Assembly: GCA_035048485.1 (NCBI GenBank)
Contig: CM068585.1
Span: 56,477,910-56,541,909, forward strand
DNA: 64,000 nt
Reading direction: 5' to 3'
Source: Pteria penguin
Taxonomy: Eukaryota; Mollusca; Bivalvia; Pterioida; Pteriidae
Positions 11,273-26,025 of the stretch are shown here, piece after piece. The notes under the pieces were generated by a model. The model was not told the origin of the DNA and ran no database searches. It was given only the letters and a program-made list of their open reading frames with translations. Both the position numbers and the translations under genes were made by a program. Numbering within the stretch: position 1 is the stretch's first letter; every line of letters begins with the position of its first letter.

Positions 11273-14200
11273 ATGGTCAATCAGGTAGCCATTACCTTAC
11301 TCAGACAGTCTACCTACCATGGTGAGATATCGTCAATCAGGAGGCCATTACCTTACTCAGACAGCCTACTGACCATGGTGAGATATGGTCAATCAGGTAG
11401 CCATTACCTTACTCAGACAGTCTTCAGACAGTCCACCAACCATGGTGAGATATGGTCAATCAGGTAGCCATTACCTTACTCAGACAGTCTACTGACCATG
11501 GTGAGATATGGTCAATCAGGAGGCCATTACCTTACTCAGACAGCCTACTGACCATGGTCAGATATGGTCAATCAGGTAGCCATTACCTTACGCAGACAGT
11601 CTACCTACCATGGTGGGATATCGTCAATCAGGAGGCCATTACCTTACTCAGACAGCCTACTGACCATGGTGAGATATCGTCAATCAGGTAGCCATTACTT
11701 TACTCAGACAGCCTACTGACCATGGTCAGATATGGTCAATCAGGTAGCCATTAACTTACTCAGACAGTCTACCTACCATGGTGGGATATGGTCAATTAGG
11801 TAGCCATTACCTTACTCAGACAGCCTACTGACCATGGTGAGATATAGTCAATCAGGTAGCCATTACCTTACTCAGACAGTCTACCGACCATGGTGAGATA
11901 TGGTCAATCAGGCAGCCATTACCTTACTCAGACAGTCTTCAGACAGTCTACCAACCATGGTGAGATATGGTCAATCAGGTAGCCATTACCTTACTCAGAC
12001 AGTCTACTGACCATGGTAAGATATGGTCAATCAGGAGGCCATTACCTTACTCAGACAGCAAACTGACCATGGTGAGATATGGTCAATCAGGTAGCCATTA
12101 CCTTACTCAGACAGTCTACCGACCATGGTCAGATATGGTCAATCAGGTAGCCATTACCTTACTCAGACAGTCTACCTACCATAGTGGGATATGGTCAATC
12201 AGGAGGCCATTACCTTACTCAGACAGCCTACTGACCATGGTGAGATATGGTCAATCAGGTAGCCATTACCTTTCTCAGACAGCCTACTGACCATGGTGAG
12301 ATATGGTCAATCAGGAGGCCATTACCTTACTCAGACAGTCTACCGACCATGGTGAGATATGGTCAATCAGGTAGCCATTACATTACTCAGACAGCCTACT
12401 GACCACGGTGAGATATGGTCAATCAGGTAGCCATTACCTTACTCAGACAGCCTACTGACCATGGTGAGATATGGTCAATCAGGTGGCCATTACCTTACTC
12501 AGACAGTCTACTGACCATGGTGAGATATGGTCAATCAGGTAGCCATTACCTTACTCAGACAGTCTACTGACCATGGTGAGATATGGTCAATCAGGAGGCC
12601 ATTACCTTACTCAGACAGCCTACAGACCATGGTGAGATATGGTCAATCAGGTAGCCATTACCTTACTCAGACAGCCTACTGACCATGGTGAGATATGGTC
12701 AATCAGGTAGCCATTACCTTACTCAGATGGTCTACCAACCATGGTGAGATATGATCAATCAGGAGGCCATTACCTTACTCAGACAGTCTACTGACCATGG
12801 TGATATATGGTCAATCAGGTAGACATTACCTCACTCAGACAGTTTACCGACCATGGTGAGATATGGTCAATCAGGTAGTCATTACCTTACTCAGACAGCA
12901 TACTGACCATGGTGAGATATGGTCAATCAGGTAGCCATTACCTTACTCAGACAGTCTACTGACCATGGTGAGATATGGTCAATCAGGAGGCCATTACCTT
13001 ACTCAGACAGCAAACTGACCATGGTGAGATATGGTCAATCAGGTAGCCATTACCTTACTCAGACAGTCTACCGATCATGGTCAGATATGGTCAATCAGGT
13101 AGCCATTACCTTACTCAGACAGTCTACCTACCATGGTGGGATATGGTCAATCAGGCGGCCATTACCTTACTCAGACAGCCTACTGACCACGGTGAGATAT
13201 GGTCAATCAGGTAACCATTACCTTACTCAGACAGCCTACTGACCATGGTGAGATATGGTCAATCAGGTAGCCATTACCTTACTCAGACAGCCTACTGACC
13301 ATGGTGAGATATCGTCAATCAGAAGGCCATTACCTTACTCAGACAGTCTACCGACAATGGTGAGATATGGTCAATCATGTAGCCATTACCTTACTCAGAC
13401 AGCCTACTGACCATGGTGAGATATGGTCAATCAGGTGGCCATTACCTTACTCAGACAGTCTACTGACCATGGTGAGATATGGTCAATCAGGTAGCCATTA
13501 CCTTACTCAGACAGTCTACTGACCATGGTGAGATATGGTCAATCAGGAGGCCATTACCTTACTCAGACAGCCTACTGACCATGGTCAGATATGGTCAATC
13601 AGGTAGCCATTACCTTACTCAGACAGTCTACCGACCATGGTGAGATATAGTCAATCAGGTAGCCATTACCTTACTCAGACAGTCTACCTACCATGGTGAG
13701 ATATGGTCAATCAGGAGGCCATTACCTTACTCAGACAGCCTACTGACCATGGTGAGATATGGTCAATCAGGTAGCCATTACCTTACTCACACAGTCTTCA
13801 GACAGTCTACCAACCATGGTGAGATATGGTCAATCAGGTAGCCATTACCTTACTCAGACAGTCTACTGACCATGGTGAGATATGGTCAATCAGGTAGCCA
13901 TTACCTTACTCAGACAGTCTACCGACCATGGTCAGATATGGTCAATCAGGTAGCCATTACCTTACTCAGACAGTCTACCTACCATAGTGGGATATGGTCA
14001 ATCAGGAGGCCATTACCTTACTCAGACAGCCTACTGACCATGGTGAGATATGGTCAATCAGGTAGCCATTACCTTACTCAGACAGCCTACTGACCATGGT
14101 GAGATATGGTCAATCAGGAGGCCATTACCTTACTCAGACAGTCTACCGACCATGGTGAGATATGGTCAATCAGGTAGCCATTACATTACTCAGACAGCCT

Positions 14201-17200
14201 ACTGACCACGGTGAGATATGGTCAATCAGGTAGCCATTACCTTACTCAGACAGCCTACTGACCATGGTGAGATATGGTCAATCAGGTGGCCATTACCTTA
14301 CTCAGACAGTCTACTGACCATGGTGAGATATGGTCAATCAGGTAGCCATTACCTTACTCAGACAGTCTACTGACCATGGTGAGATATGGTCAATCAGGAG
14401 GCCATTACCTTACTCAGACAGCCTACAGACCATGGTGAGATATGGTCAATCAGGTAGCCATTACCTTACTCAGACAGCCTACTGACCATGGTGAGATATG
14501 GTCAATCAGGTAGCCATTACCTTACTCAGATGGTCTACCAACCATGGTGAGATATGATCAATCAGGAGGCCATTACCTTACTCAGACAGTCTACTGACCA
14601 TGGTGATATATGGTCAATCAGGTAGCCATTACCTCACTCAGACAGTTTACCGACCATGGTGAGATATGGTCAATCAGGTAGTCATTACCTTACTCAGACA
14701 GTCTACTGACCATGGTGAGATATGGTCAATCAGGTAGCCATTACCTTACTCAGACAGTCTACTGACCATGGTGAGATATGGTCAATCAGGAGGCCATTAC
14801 CTTACTCAGACAGTCTACTGACCATGGTGAGATATGGTCAATCAGGTAGCCATTACCTTACTCAGACAGTCTACCGACCATCGTCAGATATGGTCAATCA
14901 GGTAGCCATTACCTTACTCAGACAGTCTACCTACCATGGTGGGATATGGTCAATCAGGCGGCCATTACCTTACTCAGACAGCCTACTGACCATGGTGAGA
15001 TATGGTCAATCAGGTAACCATTACCTTACTCAGACAGCCTACTGACCATGGTGAGATATGGTCAATCAGGTAGCCATTACCTTACTCAGACAGTCTACTG
15101 ACCATGGTGAGATATCGTCAATCAGAAGGCCATTACCTTACTCAGACAGTCTACCGACCATGGTGAGATATGGTCAATCAGGTAGCCATTACCTTACTCA
15201 GACAGCCTACTGACCATGGTGAGATATGGTCAATCAGGTGGCCATTACCTTACTCAGACAGTCTACTGACCATGGTGAGATATGGTCAATCAGGTAGCCA
15301 TTACCTTACTCAGACAGTCTACTGACCATGGTGAGATATGGTCAATCAGGTAGCCATTACCTTACTCAGACAGTCTACTGACCATGGTGAGATATGGTCA
15401 ATCAGGAGGCCATTACCTTACTCAGACAGCCTACTGACCATGGTCAGATATGGTCAATCAGGTAGCCATTAACTTACTCAGACAGTCTACCGACCATGGT
15501 GAGATATGGTCAATCAGGTAGCCATTACCTTACTCAGACAGTCTACCTACCATGGTGAGATATCGTCAATCAGGAGGCCATTACCTTACTCAGACAGCCT
15601 ACTGACCATGGTGAGATATGGTCAATCAGGTAGCCATTACCTTACTCAGACAGTCTTCAGACAGTCCACCAACCATGGTGAGATATGGTCAATCAGGTAG
15701 CCATTACCTTACTCAGACAGTCTACTGACCATGGTGAGATATGGTCAATCAGGAGGCCATTACCTTACTCAGACAGCCTACTGACCATGGTCAGATATGG
15801 TCAATCAGGTAGCCATTACCTTACGCAGACAGTCTACCTACCATGGTGGGATATCGTCAATCAGGAGGCCATTACCTTACTCAGACAGCCTACTGACCAT
15901 GGTGAGATATCGTCAATCAGGTAGCCATTACTTTACTCAGACAGCCTACTGACCATGGTCAGATATGGTCAATCAGGTAGCCATTAACTTACTCAGACAG
16001 TCTACCTACCATGGTGGGATATGGTCAATTAGGTAGCCATTACCTTACTCAGACAGCCTACTGACCATGGTGAGATATAGTCAATCAGGTAGCCATTACC
16101 TTACTCAGACAGTCTACCGACCATGGTGAGATATGGTCAATCAGGTAGCCATTACCTTACTCAGACAGTCTTCAGACAGTCTACCAACCATGGTGAGATA
16201 TGGTCAATCAGGTAGCCATTACCTTACTCAGACAGTCTACTGACCATGGTGAGATATGGTCAATCAGGAGGCCATTACCTTACTCAGATAGCAAACTGAC
16301 CATGGTGAGATATGGTCAATCAGGTAGCCATTACCTTACTCAGACAGTCTACCGACCATGGTCAGATATGGTCAATCAGGTAGCCATTACCTTACTCAGA
16401 CAGTCTACCTACCATAGTGGGATATGGTCAATCAGGAGGCCATTACCTTACTCAGACAGCCTACTGACCATGGTGAGATATGGTCAATCAGGTAGCCATT
16501 ACCTTACTCAGACAGCCTACTGACCATGGTGAGATATGGTCAATCAGGAGGCCATTACCTTACTCAGACAGTCTACCGACCATGGTGAGATATGGTCAAT
16601 CAGGTAGCCATTACATTACTCAGACAGCCTAATGACCACGGTGAGATATGGTCAATCAGGTAGCCATTACCTTACTCAGACAGCCTACTGACCATGGTGA
16701 GATATGGTCAATCAGGTGGCCATTACCTTACTCAGACAGTCTACTGACCATGGTGAGATATGGTCAATCAGGTAGCCATTACCTTACTCAGACAGTCTAC
16801 TGACCATGGTGAGATATGGTCAATCAGGAGGCCATTACCATACTCAGACAGCCTACAGACCATGGTGAGATATGGTCAATCAGGTAGCCATTACCTTACT
16901 CAGACAGCCTACTGACCATGGTGAGATATGGTCAATCAGGTAGCCATTACCTTACTCAGATGGTCTACCAACCATGGTGAGATATGATCAATCAGGAGGC
17001 CATTACCTTACTCAGACAGTCTACTGACCATAGTGATATATGGTCAATCAGGTAGACATTACCTCACTCAGACAGTTTACCGACCATGGTGAGATATGGT
17101 CAATCAGGTAGTCATTACCTTACTCAGACAGCATACTGACCATGGTGAGATATGGTCAATCAGGTAGCCATTACCTTACTCAGACAGTCTACTGACCATG

Positions 17201-18326
17201 GTGAGATATGGTCAATCAGGAGGCCATTACCTTACTCAGACAGCAAACTGACCATGGTGAGATATGGTCAATCAGGTAGCCATTACCTTACTCAGACAGT
17301 CTACCGACCATGGTCAGATATGGTCAATCAGGTAGCCATTACCTTACTCAGACAGTCTACCTACCATGGTGGGATATGGTCAATCAGGCAGCCATTACCT
17401 TACTCAGACAGCCTACTGACCATGGTGAGATATGGTCAATCAGGTAACCATTACCTTACTCAGACAGCCTACTGACCATGGTGAGATATGGTCAATCAGG
17501 TAGCCATTACCTTACTCAGACAGTCTACTGACCATGGTGAGATATCGTCAATCAGAAGGCCATTACCTTACTCAGACAGTCTACCGACCATGGTGAGATA
17601 TGGTCAATCAGGTAGCCATTACCTTACTCAGACAGCCTACTGACCATGGTGAGATATGGTCAATCAGGTGGCCATTACCTTACTCAGACAGTCTACTGAC
17701 CATGGTGAGATATGGTCAATCAGGTAGCCATTACCTTACTCAGACAGTCTACTGACCATGGTGAGATATGGTCAATCAGGAGGCCATTACCTTACTCAGA
17801 CAGCCTACTGACAAGGGTCAGATATGGTCAATCAGGTAGCCATTACCTTACTCAGACAGTCTACCGACCATGGTGAGATATGGTCAATCAGGTAGCCATT
17901 ACCTTACTCAGACAGTCTACCTACCATGGTGAGATATGGTCAATCAGGAGGCCATTACCTTACTCAGACAGCCTACTGACCATGGTGAGATATGATCAAT
18001 CAGGTAGCCATTACCTTACTCACACAGTCTTCAGACAGTCTACCAACCATGATGAGATATGGTCAATCAGGTAGCCATTACCTTACTCAGACAGTCTACT
18101 GACCATGGTGAGATATGGTCAATCAGGTAGCCATTACCTTACTCAGACAGTCGACCGACCATGGTCAGATATGGTCAATCAGGTAGCCATTACCTTACTC
18201 AGACAGTCTACCTACCATAGTGGGATATGGTCAATCAGGAGGCCATTACCTTACTCAGACAGCCTACTGACCATGGTGAGATATGGTCAATCAGGTAGCC
18301 ATTACCTTACTCAGACAGCCTACTGA
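11273..18326. repeat. Higher-order duplication, 4233-bp shift, in the satellite
   Basis: The variant pattern at about 11273-14093 recurs at about 15506-18326, displaced by exactly 4233 bp. That equals 75 units of 56 bp plus three 11-bp inserts. Five separate landmark frames (11273, 11452, 11967, 12919, 13872) all reappear at +4233 with nearly identical sequence. Confidence 0.85.
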
Positions 18327-20756
18327 CCATGGTGAGATATGGTCAATCAGGAGGCCATTACCTTACTCAGACAGCCTACTGACCATGGTGAGATATCGTC
18401 AATCAGGTAGCCATTACTTTACTCAGACAGCCTACTGACCATGGTCAGATATGGTCAATCAGGTAGCCATTAACTTACTCAGACAGTCTACCTACCATGG
18501 TGGGATATGGTCAATTAGGTAGCCATTACCTTACTCAGACAGCCTACTGACCATGGTGAGATATAGTCAATCAGGTAGCCATTACCTTACTCAGACAGTC
18601 TACCGACCATGGTGAGATATGGTCAATCAGGTAGCCATTACCTTACTCAGACAGTCTTCAGACAGTCTACCAACCATGGTGAGATATGGTCAATCAGGTA
18701 GCCATTACCTTACTCAGACAGTCTACTGACCATGGTGAGATATGGTCAATCAGGAGGCCATTACCTTACTCAGATAGCAAACTGACCATGGTGAGATATG
18801 GTCAATCAGGTAGCCATTACCTTACTCAGACAGTCTACCGACCATGGTCAGATATGGTCAATCAGGTAGCCATTACCTTACTCAGACAGTCTACCTACCA
18901 TAGTGGGATATGGTCAATCAGGAGGCCATTACCTTACTCAGACAGCCTACTGACCATGGTGAGATATGGTCAATCAGGTAGCCATTACCTTACTCAGACA
19001 GCCTACTGACCATGGTGAGATATGGTCAATCAGGAGGCCATTACCTTACTCAGACAGTCTACCGACCATGGTGAGATATGGTCAATCAGGTAGCCATTAC
19101 ATTACTCAGACAGCCTAATGACCACAGTGAGATATGGTCAATCAGGTAGCCATTACCTTACTCAGACAGCCTACTGACCATGGTGAGATATGGTCAATCA
19201 GGTGGCCATTACCTTACTCAGACAGTCTACTGACCATGGTGAGATATCGTCAATCAGGTAGCCATTACCTTACTCAGACAGTCTACTGACCATGGTGAGA
19301 TATGGTCAATCAGGAGGCCATTACCATACTCAGACAGCCTACAGACCATGGTGAGATATGGTCAATCAGGTAGCCATTACCTTACTCAGACAGCCTACTG
19401 ACCATGGTGAGATATGGTCAATCAGGTAGCCATTACCTTACTCAGATGGTCTACCAACCATGGTGAGATATGATCAATCAGGAGGCCATTACCTTACTCA
19501 GACAGTCTACTGACCATGGTGATATATGGTCAATCAGGTAGACATTACCTCACTCAGACAGTTTACCGACCATGGTGAGATATGGTCAATCAGGTAGTCA
19601 TTACCTTACTCAGACAGCATACTGACCATGGTGAGATATGGTCAATCAGGTAGCCATTACCTTACTCAGACAGTCTACTGACCATGGTGAGATATGGTCA
19701 ATCAGGAGGCCATTACCTTACTCAGACAGCAAACTGACCATGGTGAGATATGGTCAATCAGGTAGCCATTACCTTACTCAGACAGTCTACCGACCATGGT
19801 CAGATATGGTCAATCAGGTAGCCATTACCTTACTCAGACAGTCTACCTACCATGGTGGGATATGGTCAATCAGGTAACCATTACCTTACTCAGACAGCCT
19901 ACTGACCATGGTGAGATATGGTCAATCAGGTAGCCATTACCTTACTCAGACAGTCTACTGACCATGGTGAGATATCGTCAATCAGAAGGCCATTACCTTA
20001 CTCAGACAGTCTACCGACCATGGTGAGATATGGTCAATCAGGTAGCCATTACCTTACTCAGACAGCCTACTGACCATGGTGAGATATGGTCAATCAGGTG
20101 GCCATTACCTTACTCAGACAGTCTACTGACCATGGTGAGATATGGTCAATCAGGTAGCCATTACCTTACTCAGACAGTCTACTGACCATGGTGAGATATG
20201 GTCAATCAGGAGGCCATTACCTTACTCAGACAGCCTACTGACAAGGGTCAGATATGGTCAATCAGGTAGCCATTACCTTACTCAGACAGTCTACCGACCA
20301 TGGTGAGATATGGTCAATCAGGTAGCCATTACCTTACTCAGACAGTCTACCTACCATGGTGAGATATGGTCAATCAGGAGGCCATTACCTTACTCAGACA
20401 GCCTACTGACCATGGTGAGATATGATCAATCAGGTAGCCATTACCTTACTCACACAGTCTTCAGACAGTCTACCAACCATGATGAGATATGGTCAATCAG
20501 GTAGCCATTACCTTACTCAGACAGTCTACTGACCATGGTGAGATATGGTCAATCAGGTAGCCATTACCTTACTCAGACAGTCGACCGACCATGGTCAGAT
20601 ATGGTCAATCAGGTAGCCATTACCTTACTCAGACAGTCTACCTACCATAGTGGGATATGGTCAATCAGGAGGCCATTACCTTACTCAGACAGCCTACTGA
20701 CCATGGTGAGATATGGTCAATCAGGTAGCCATTACCTTACTCAGACAGCCTACTGA
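15866..20756. repeat. Higher-order duplication, 2486/2430-bp shift
   Basis: Landmarks at 16200 and 17152 recur at 18686 and 19638 (shift 2486 = 44 units + 22). Landmarks at 17880 and 18105 recur at 20310 and 20535 (shift 2430 = 43 units + 22). One unit was therefore lost in the second copy. Rare variants such as 'tgacaagggtcag' and 'ctcacacagtcttc' are shared. Confidence 0.8.
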
Positions 20757-23700
20757 CCATGGTGAGATATGGTCAATCAGGAGGCCATTACCTTACTCAG
20801 ACAGTCTACCGACCATGGTGAGATATGGTCAATCAGGTAGCCATTACATTACTCAGACAGCCTACTGACCACGGTGAGATATGGTCAATCAGGTAGCCAT
20901 TACCTTACTCAGACAGCCTACTGACCATGGTGAGATATGGTCAATCAGGTGGCCATTACCTTACTCAGACAGTCTACTGACCATGGTGAGATATGGTCAA
21001 TCAGGTAGCCATTACCTTACTCAGACAGTCTACTGACCATGGTGAGATATGGTCAATCAGGAGGCCATTACCTTACTCAGACAGCCTACAGACCATGGTG
21101 AGATATGGTCAATCAGGTAGCCATTACCTTACTCAGACAGCCTACTGACCATGGTGAGATATGGTCAATCAGGTAGCCATTACCTTACTCAGATGGTCTA
21201 CCAACCATGGTGAGATATGATCAATCAGGAGGCCATTACCTTACTCAGACAGTCTACTGACCATGGTGATATATGGTCAATCAGGTAGTCATTACCTCAC
21301 TCAGACAGTTTACCGACCATGGTGAGATATGGTCAATCAGGTAGTCATTACCTTACTCAGACAATCTACTGACCATGGTGAGATATGGTCAATCAGGTAG
21401 CCATTACCTTACTCAGACAGTCTACTGACCATGGTGAGATATGGTCAATCAGGAGGCCATTACCTTACTCAGACAGCAAACTGACCATGGTGAGATATGG
21501 TCAATCAGGTAGCCATTACCTTACTCAGACAGTCTACCGACCATGGTCAGATATGGTCAATCAGGTAGCCATTACCTTACTCAGACAGTCTACCTACCAT
21601 GGTGGGATATGGTCAATCAGGCGGCCATTACCTTACTCAGACAGCCTACTGACCATGGTGAGATATGGTCAATCAGGTAACCATTACCTTACTCAGACAG
21701 CCTACTGACCATGGTGAGATATGGTCAATCAGGTAGCCATTACCTTACTCAGACAGTCTACTGACCATGGTGAGATATCGTCAATCAGAAGGCCATTACC
21801 TTACTCAGACAGTCTACCGACCATGGTGAGATATGGTCAATCAGGTAGCCATTACCTTACTCAGACAGCCTACTGACCATGGTGAGATATGGTCAATCAG
21901 GTGGCCATTACCTTACTCAGACAGTCTACTGACCATGGTGAGATATGGTCAATCAGGTAGCCATTACCTTACTCAGACAGTCTACTGACCATGGTGAGAT
22001 ATGGTCAATCAGGAGGCCATTACCTTACTCAGACAGCCTACTGACCATGGTCAGATATCGTCAATCAGGTAGCCATTACCTTACTCAGACAGTCTACCGA
22101 CCATGGTGAGATATGGTCAATCAGGTAGCCATTACCTTACTCAGACAATCTACCTACCATGGTGAGATATCGTCAATCAGGAGGCCATTACCTTACTCAG
22201 ACAGCCTACTGACCATGGTGAGATATGGTCAATCAGGTAGCCATTACCTTACTCAGACAGTCTTCAGACAGTCTACCAACCATGGTGAGATATGGTCAAT
22301 CAGGTAGCCATTACCTTACTCAGACAGTGTACTGACCATGGTGAGATATGGTCAATCAGGAGGCCATTACCTTACTCAGAGAGCCTACTGACCATGGTCA
22401 GATATGGTCAATCAGGTAGCCATTACCTTACGCAGACAGTCTACCTACCATGGTGGGATATGGTCAATCAGGAGGCCATTACCTTACTCAGACAGCCTAC
22501 TGACCATGGTGAGATATGGTCAATCAGGAGGCCATTACCTTACTCAGACAGTCTACCGACCATGGTGAGATATGGTCAATCAGGTAGCCATTACATTACT
22601 CAGACAGCCTAATGACCACAGTGAGATATGGTCAATCAGGTAGCCATTACCTTACTCAGACAGCCTACTGACCATGGTGAGATATGGTCAATCAGGTGGC
22701 CATTACCTTACTCAGACAGTCTACTGACCATGGTGAGATATCGTCAATCAGGTAGCCATTACCTTACTCAGACAGTCTACTGACCATGGTGAGATATGGT
22801 CAATCAGGAGGCCATTACCATACTCAGACAGCCTACAGACCATGGTGAGATATGGTCAATCAGGTAGCCATTACCTTACTCAGACAGCCTACTGACCATG
22901 GTGAGATATGGTCAATCAGGTAGCCATTACCTTACTCAGATGGTCTACCAACCATGGTGAGATATGATCAATCAGGAGGCCATTACCTTACTCAGACAGT
23001 CTACTGACCATGGTGATATATGGTCAATCAGGTAGACATTACCTCACTCAGACAGTTTACCGACCATGGTGAGATATGGTCAATCAGGTAGTCATTACCT
23101 TACTCAGACAGCATACTGACCATGGTGAGATATGGTCAATCAGGTAGCCATTACCTTACTCAGACAGTCTACTGACCATGGTGAGATATGGTCAATCAGG
23201 AGGCCATTACCTTACTCAGACAGCAAACTGACCATGGTGAGATATGGTCAATCAGGTAGCCATTACCTTACTCAGACAGTCTACCGACCATGGTCAGATA
23301 TGGTCAATCAGGTAGCCATTACCTTACTCAGACAGTCTACCTACCATGGTGGGATATGGTCAATCAGGTAACCATTACCTTACTCAGACAGTCTACTGAC
23401 CATGGTGAGATATGGTCAATCAGGTAGCCATTACCTTACTCAGACAGTCTACTGACCATGGTGAGATATCGTCAATCAGAAGGCCATTACCTTACTCAGA
23501 CAGTCTACCGACCATGGTGAGATATGGTCAATCAGGTAGCCATTACCTTACTCAGACAGCCTACTGACCATGGTGAGATATGGTCAATCAGGTGGCCATT
23601 ACCTTACTCAGACAGTCTACTGACCATGGTGAGATATGGTCAATCAGGTAGCCATTACCTTACTCAGACAGTCTACTGACCATGGTGAGATATGGTCAAT

Positions 23701-26025
23701 CAGGAGGCCATTACCTTACTCAGACAGCCTACTGACAAGGGTCAGATATGGTCAATCAGGTAGCCATTACCTTACTCAGACAGTCTACCGACCATGGTGA
23801 GATATGGTCAATCAGGTAGCCATTACCTTACTCAGACAGTCTACCTACCATGGTGAGATATGGTCAATCAGGAGGCCATTACCTTACTCAGACAGCCTAC
23901 TGACCATGGTGAGATATGATCAATCAGGTAGCCATTACCTTACTCACACAGTCTTCAGACAGTCTACCAACCATGATGAGATATGGTCAATCAGGTAGCC
24001 ATTACCTTACTCAGACAGTCTACTGACCATGGTGAGATATGGTCAATCAGGTAGCCATTACCTTACTCAGACAGTCGACCGACCATGGTCAGATATGGTC
24101 AATCAGGTAGCCATTACCTTACTCAGACAGTCTACCTACCATAGTGGGATATGGTCAATCAGGAGGCCATTACCTTACTCAGACAGCCTACTGACCATGG
24201 TGAGATATGGTCAATCAGGTAGCCATTACCTTACTCAGACAGCCTACTGACCATGGTGAGATATGGTCAATCAGGAGGCCATTACCTTACTCAGACAGTC
24301 TACCGACCATGGTGAGATATGGTCAATCAGGTAGCCATTACATTACTCAGACAGCCTACTGACCACGGTGAGATATGGTCAATCAGGTAGCCATTACCTT
24401 ACTCAGACAGCCTACTGACCATGGTGAGATATGGTCAATCAGGTGGCCATTACCTTACTCAGACAGTCTACTGACCATGGTGAGATATGGTCAATCAGGT
24501 AGCCATTACCTTACTCAGACAGTCTACTGACCATGGTGAGATATGGTCAATCAGGAGGCCATTACCTTACTCAGACAGCCTACAGACCATGGTGAGATAT
24601 GGTCAATCAGGTAGCCATTACCTTACTCAGACAGCCTACTGACCATGGTGAGATATGGTCAATCAGGTAGCCATTACCTTACTCAGATGGTCTACCAACC
24701 ATGGTGAGATATGATCAATCAGGAGGCCATTACCTTACTCAGACAGTCTACTGACCATGGTGATATATGGTCAATCAGGTAGCCATTACCTCACTCAGAC
24801 AGTTTACCGACCATGGTGAGATATGGTCAATCAGGTAGTCATTACCTTACTCAGACAATCTACTGACCATGGTGAGATATGGTCAATCAGGTAGCCATTA
24901 CCTTACTCAGACAGTCTACTGACCATGGTGAGATATGGTCAATCAGGAGGCCATTACCTTACTCAGACAGCAAACTGACCATGGTGAGATATGGTCAATC
25001 AGGTAGCCATTACCTTACTCAGACAGTCTACCGACCATGGTCAGATATGGTCAATCAGGTAGCCATTACCTTACTCAGACAGTCTACCTACCATGGTGGG
25101 ATATGGTCAATCAGGCGGCCATTACCTTACTCAGACAGCCTACTGACCATGGTGAGATATGGTCAATCAGGTAACCATTACCTTACTCAGACAGCCTACT
25201 GACCATGGTGAGATATGGTCAATCAGGTAGCCATTACCTTACTCAGACAGTCTACTGACCATGGTGAGATATCGTCAATCAGAAGGCCATTACCTTACTC
25301 AGACAGTCTACCGACCATGGTGAGATATGGTCAATCAGGTAGCCATTACCTTACTCAGACAGCCTACTGACCATGGTGAGATATGGTCAATCAGGTGGCC
25401 ATTACCTTACTCAGACAGTCTACTGACCATGGTGAGATATGGTCAATCAGGTAGCCATTACCTTACTCAGACAGTCTACTGACCATGGTGAGATATGGTC
25501 AATCAGGAGGCCATTACCTTACTCAGACAGCCTACTGACCATGGTCAGATATGGTCAATCAGGTAGCCATTACCTTACTCAGACAGTCTACCGACCATGG
25601 TGAGATATGGTCAATCAGGTAGCCATTACCTTACTCAGACAATCTACCTACCATGGTGAGATATCGTCAATCAGGAGGCCATTACCTTACTCAGACAGCC
25701 TACTGACCATGGTGAGATATGGTCAATCAGGTAGCCATTACCTTACTCAGACAGTCTTCAGACAGTCTACCAACCATGGTGAGATATGGTCAATCAGGTA
25801 GCCATTACCTTACTCAGACAGTGTACTGACCATGGTGAGATATGGTCAATCAGGAGGCCATTACCTTACTCAGAGAGCCTACTGACCATGGTCAGATATG
25901 GTCAATCAGGTAGCCATTACCTTACGCAGACAGTCTACCTACCATGGTGGGATATGGTCAATCAGGAGGCCATTACCTTACTCAGACAGCCTACTGACCA
26001 TGGTGAGATATCGTCAATCAGGTAG
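19638..26025. repeat. Higher-order duplication, 3494-bp shift (2 x 1747)
   Basis: Landmarks at 19638, 20310, 20535, 21385, 22113 and 22292 recur at 23132, 23804, 24029, 24879, 25607 and 25786. Every shift is exactly 3494 bp. A half-period of 1747 bp (31 units + 11) also links 19638, 21385, 23132 and 24879. The copies look almost identical, suggesting a recent event. Confidence 0.85.
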
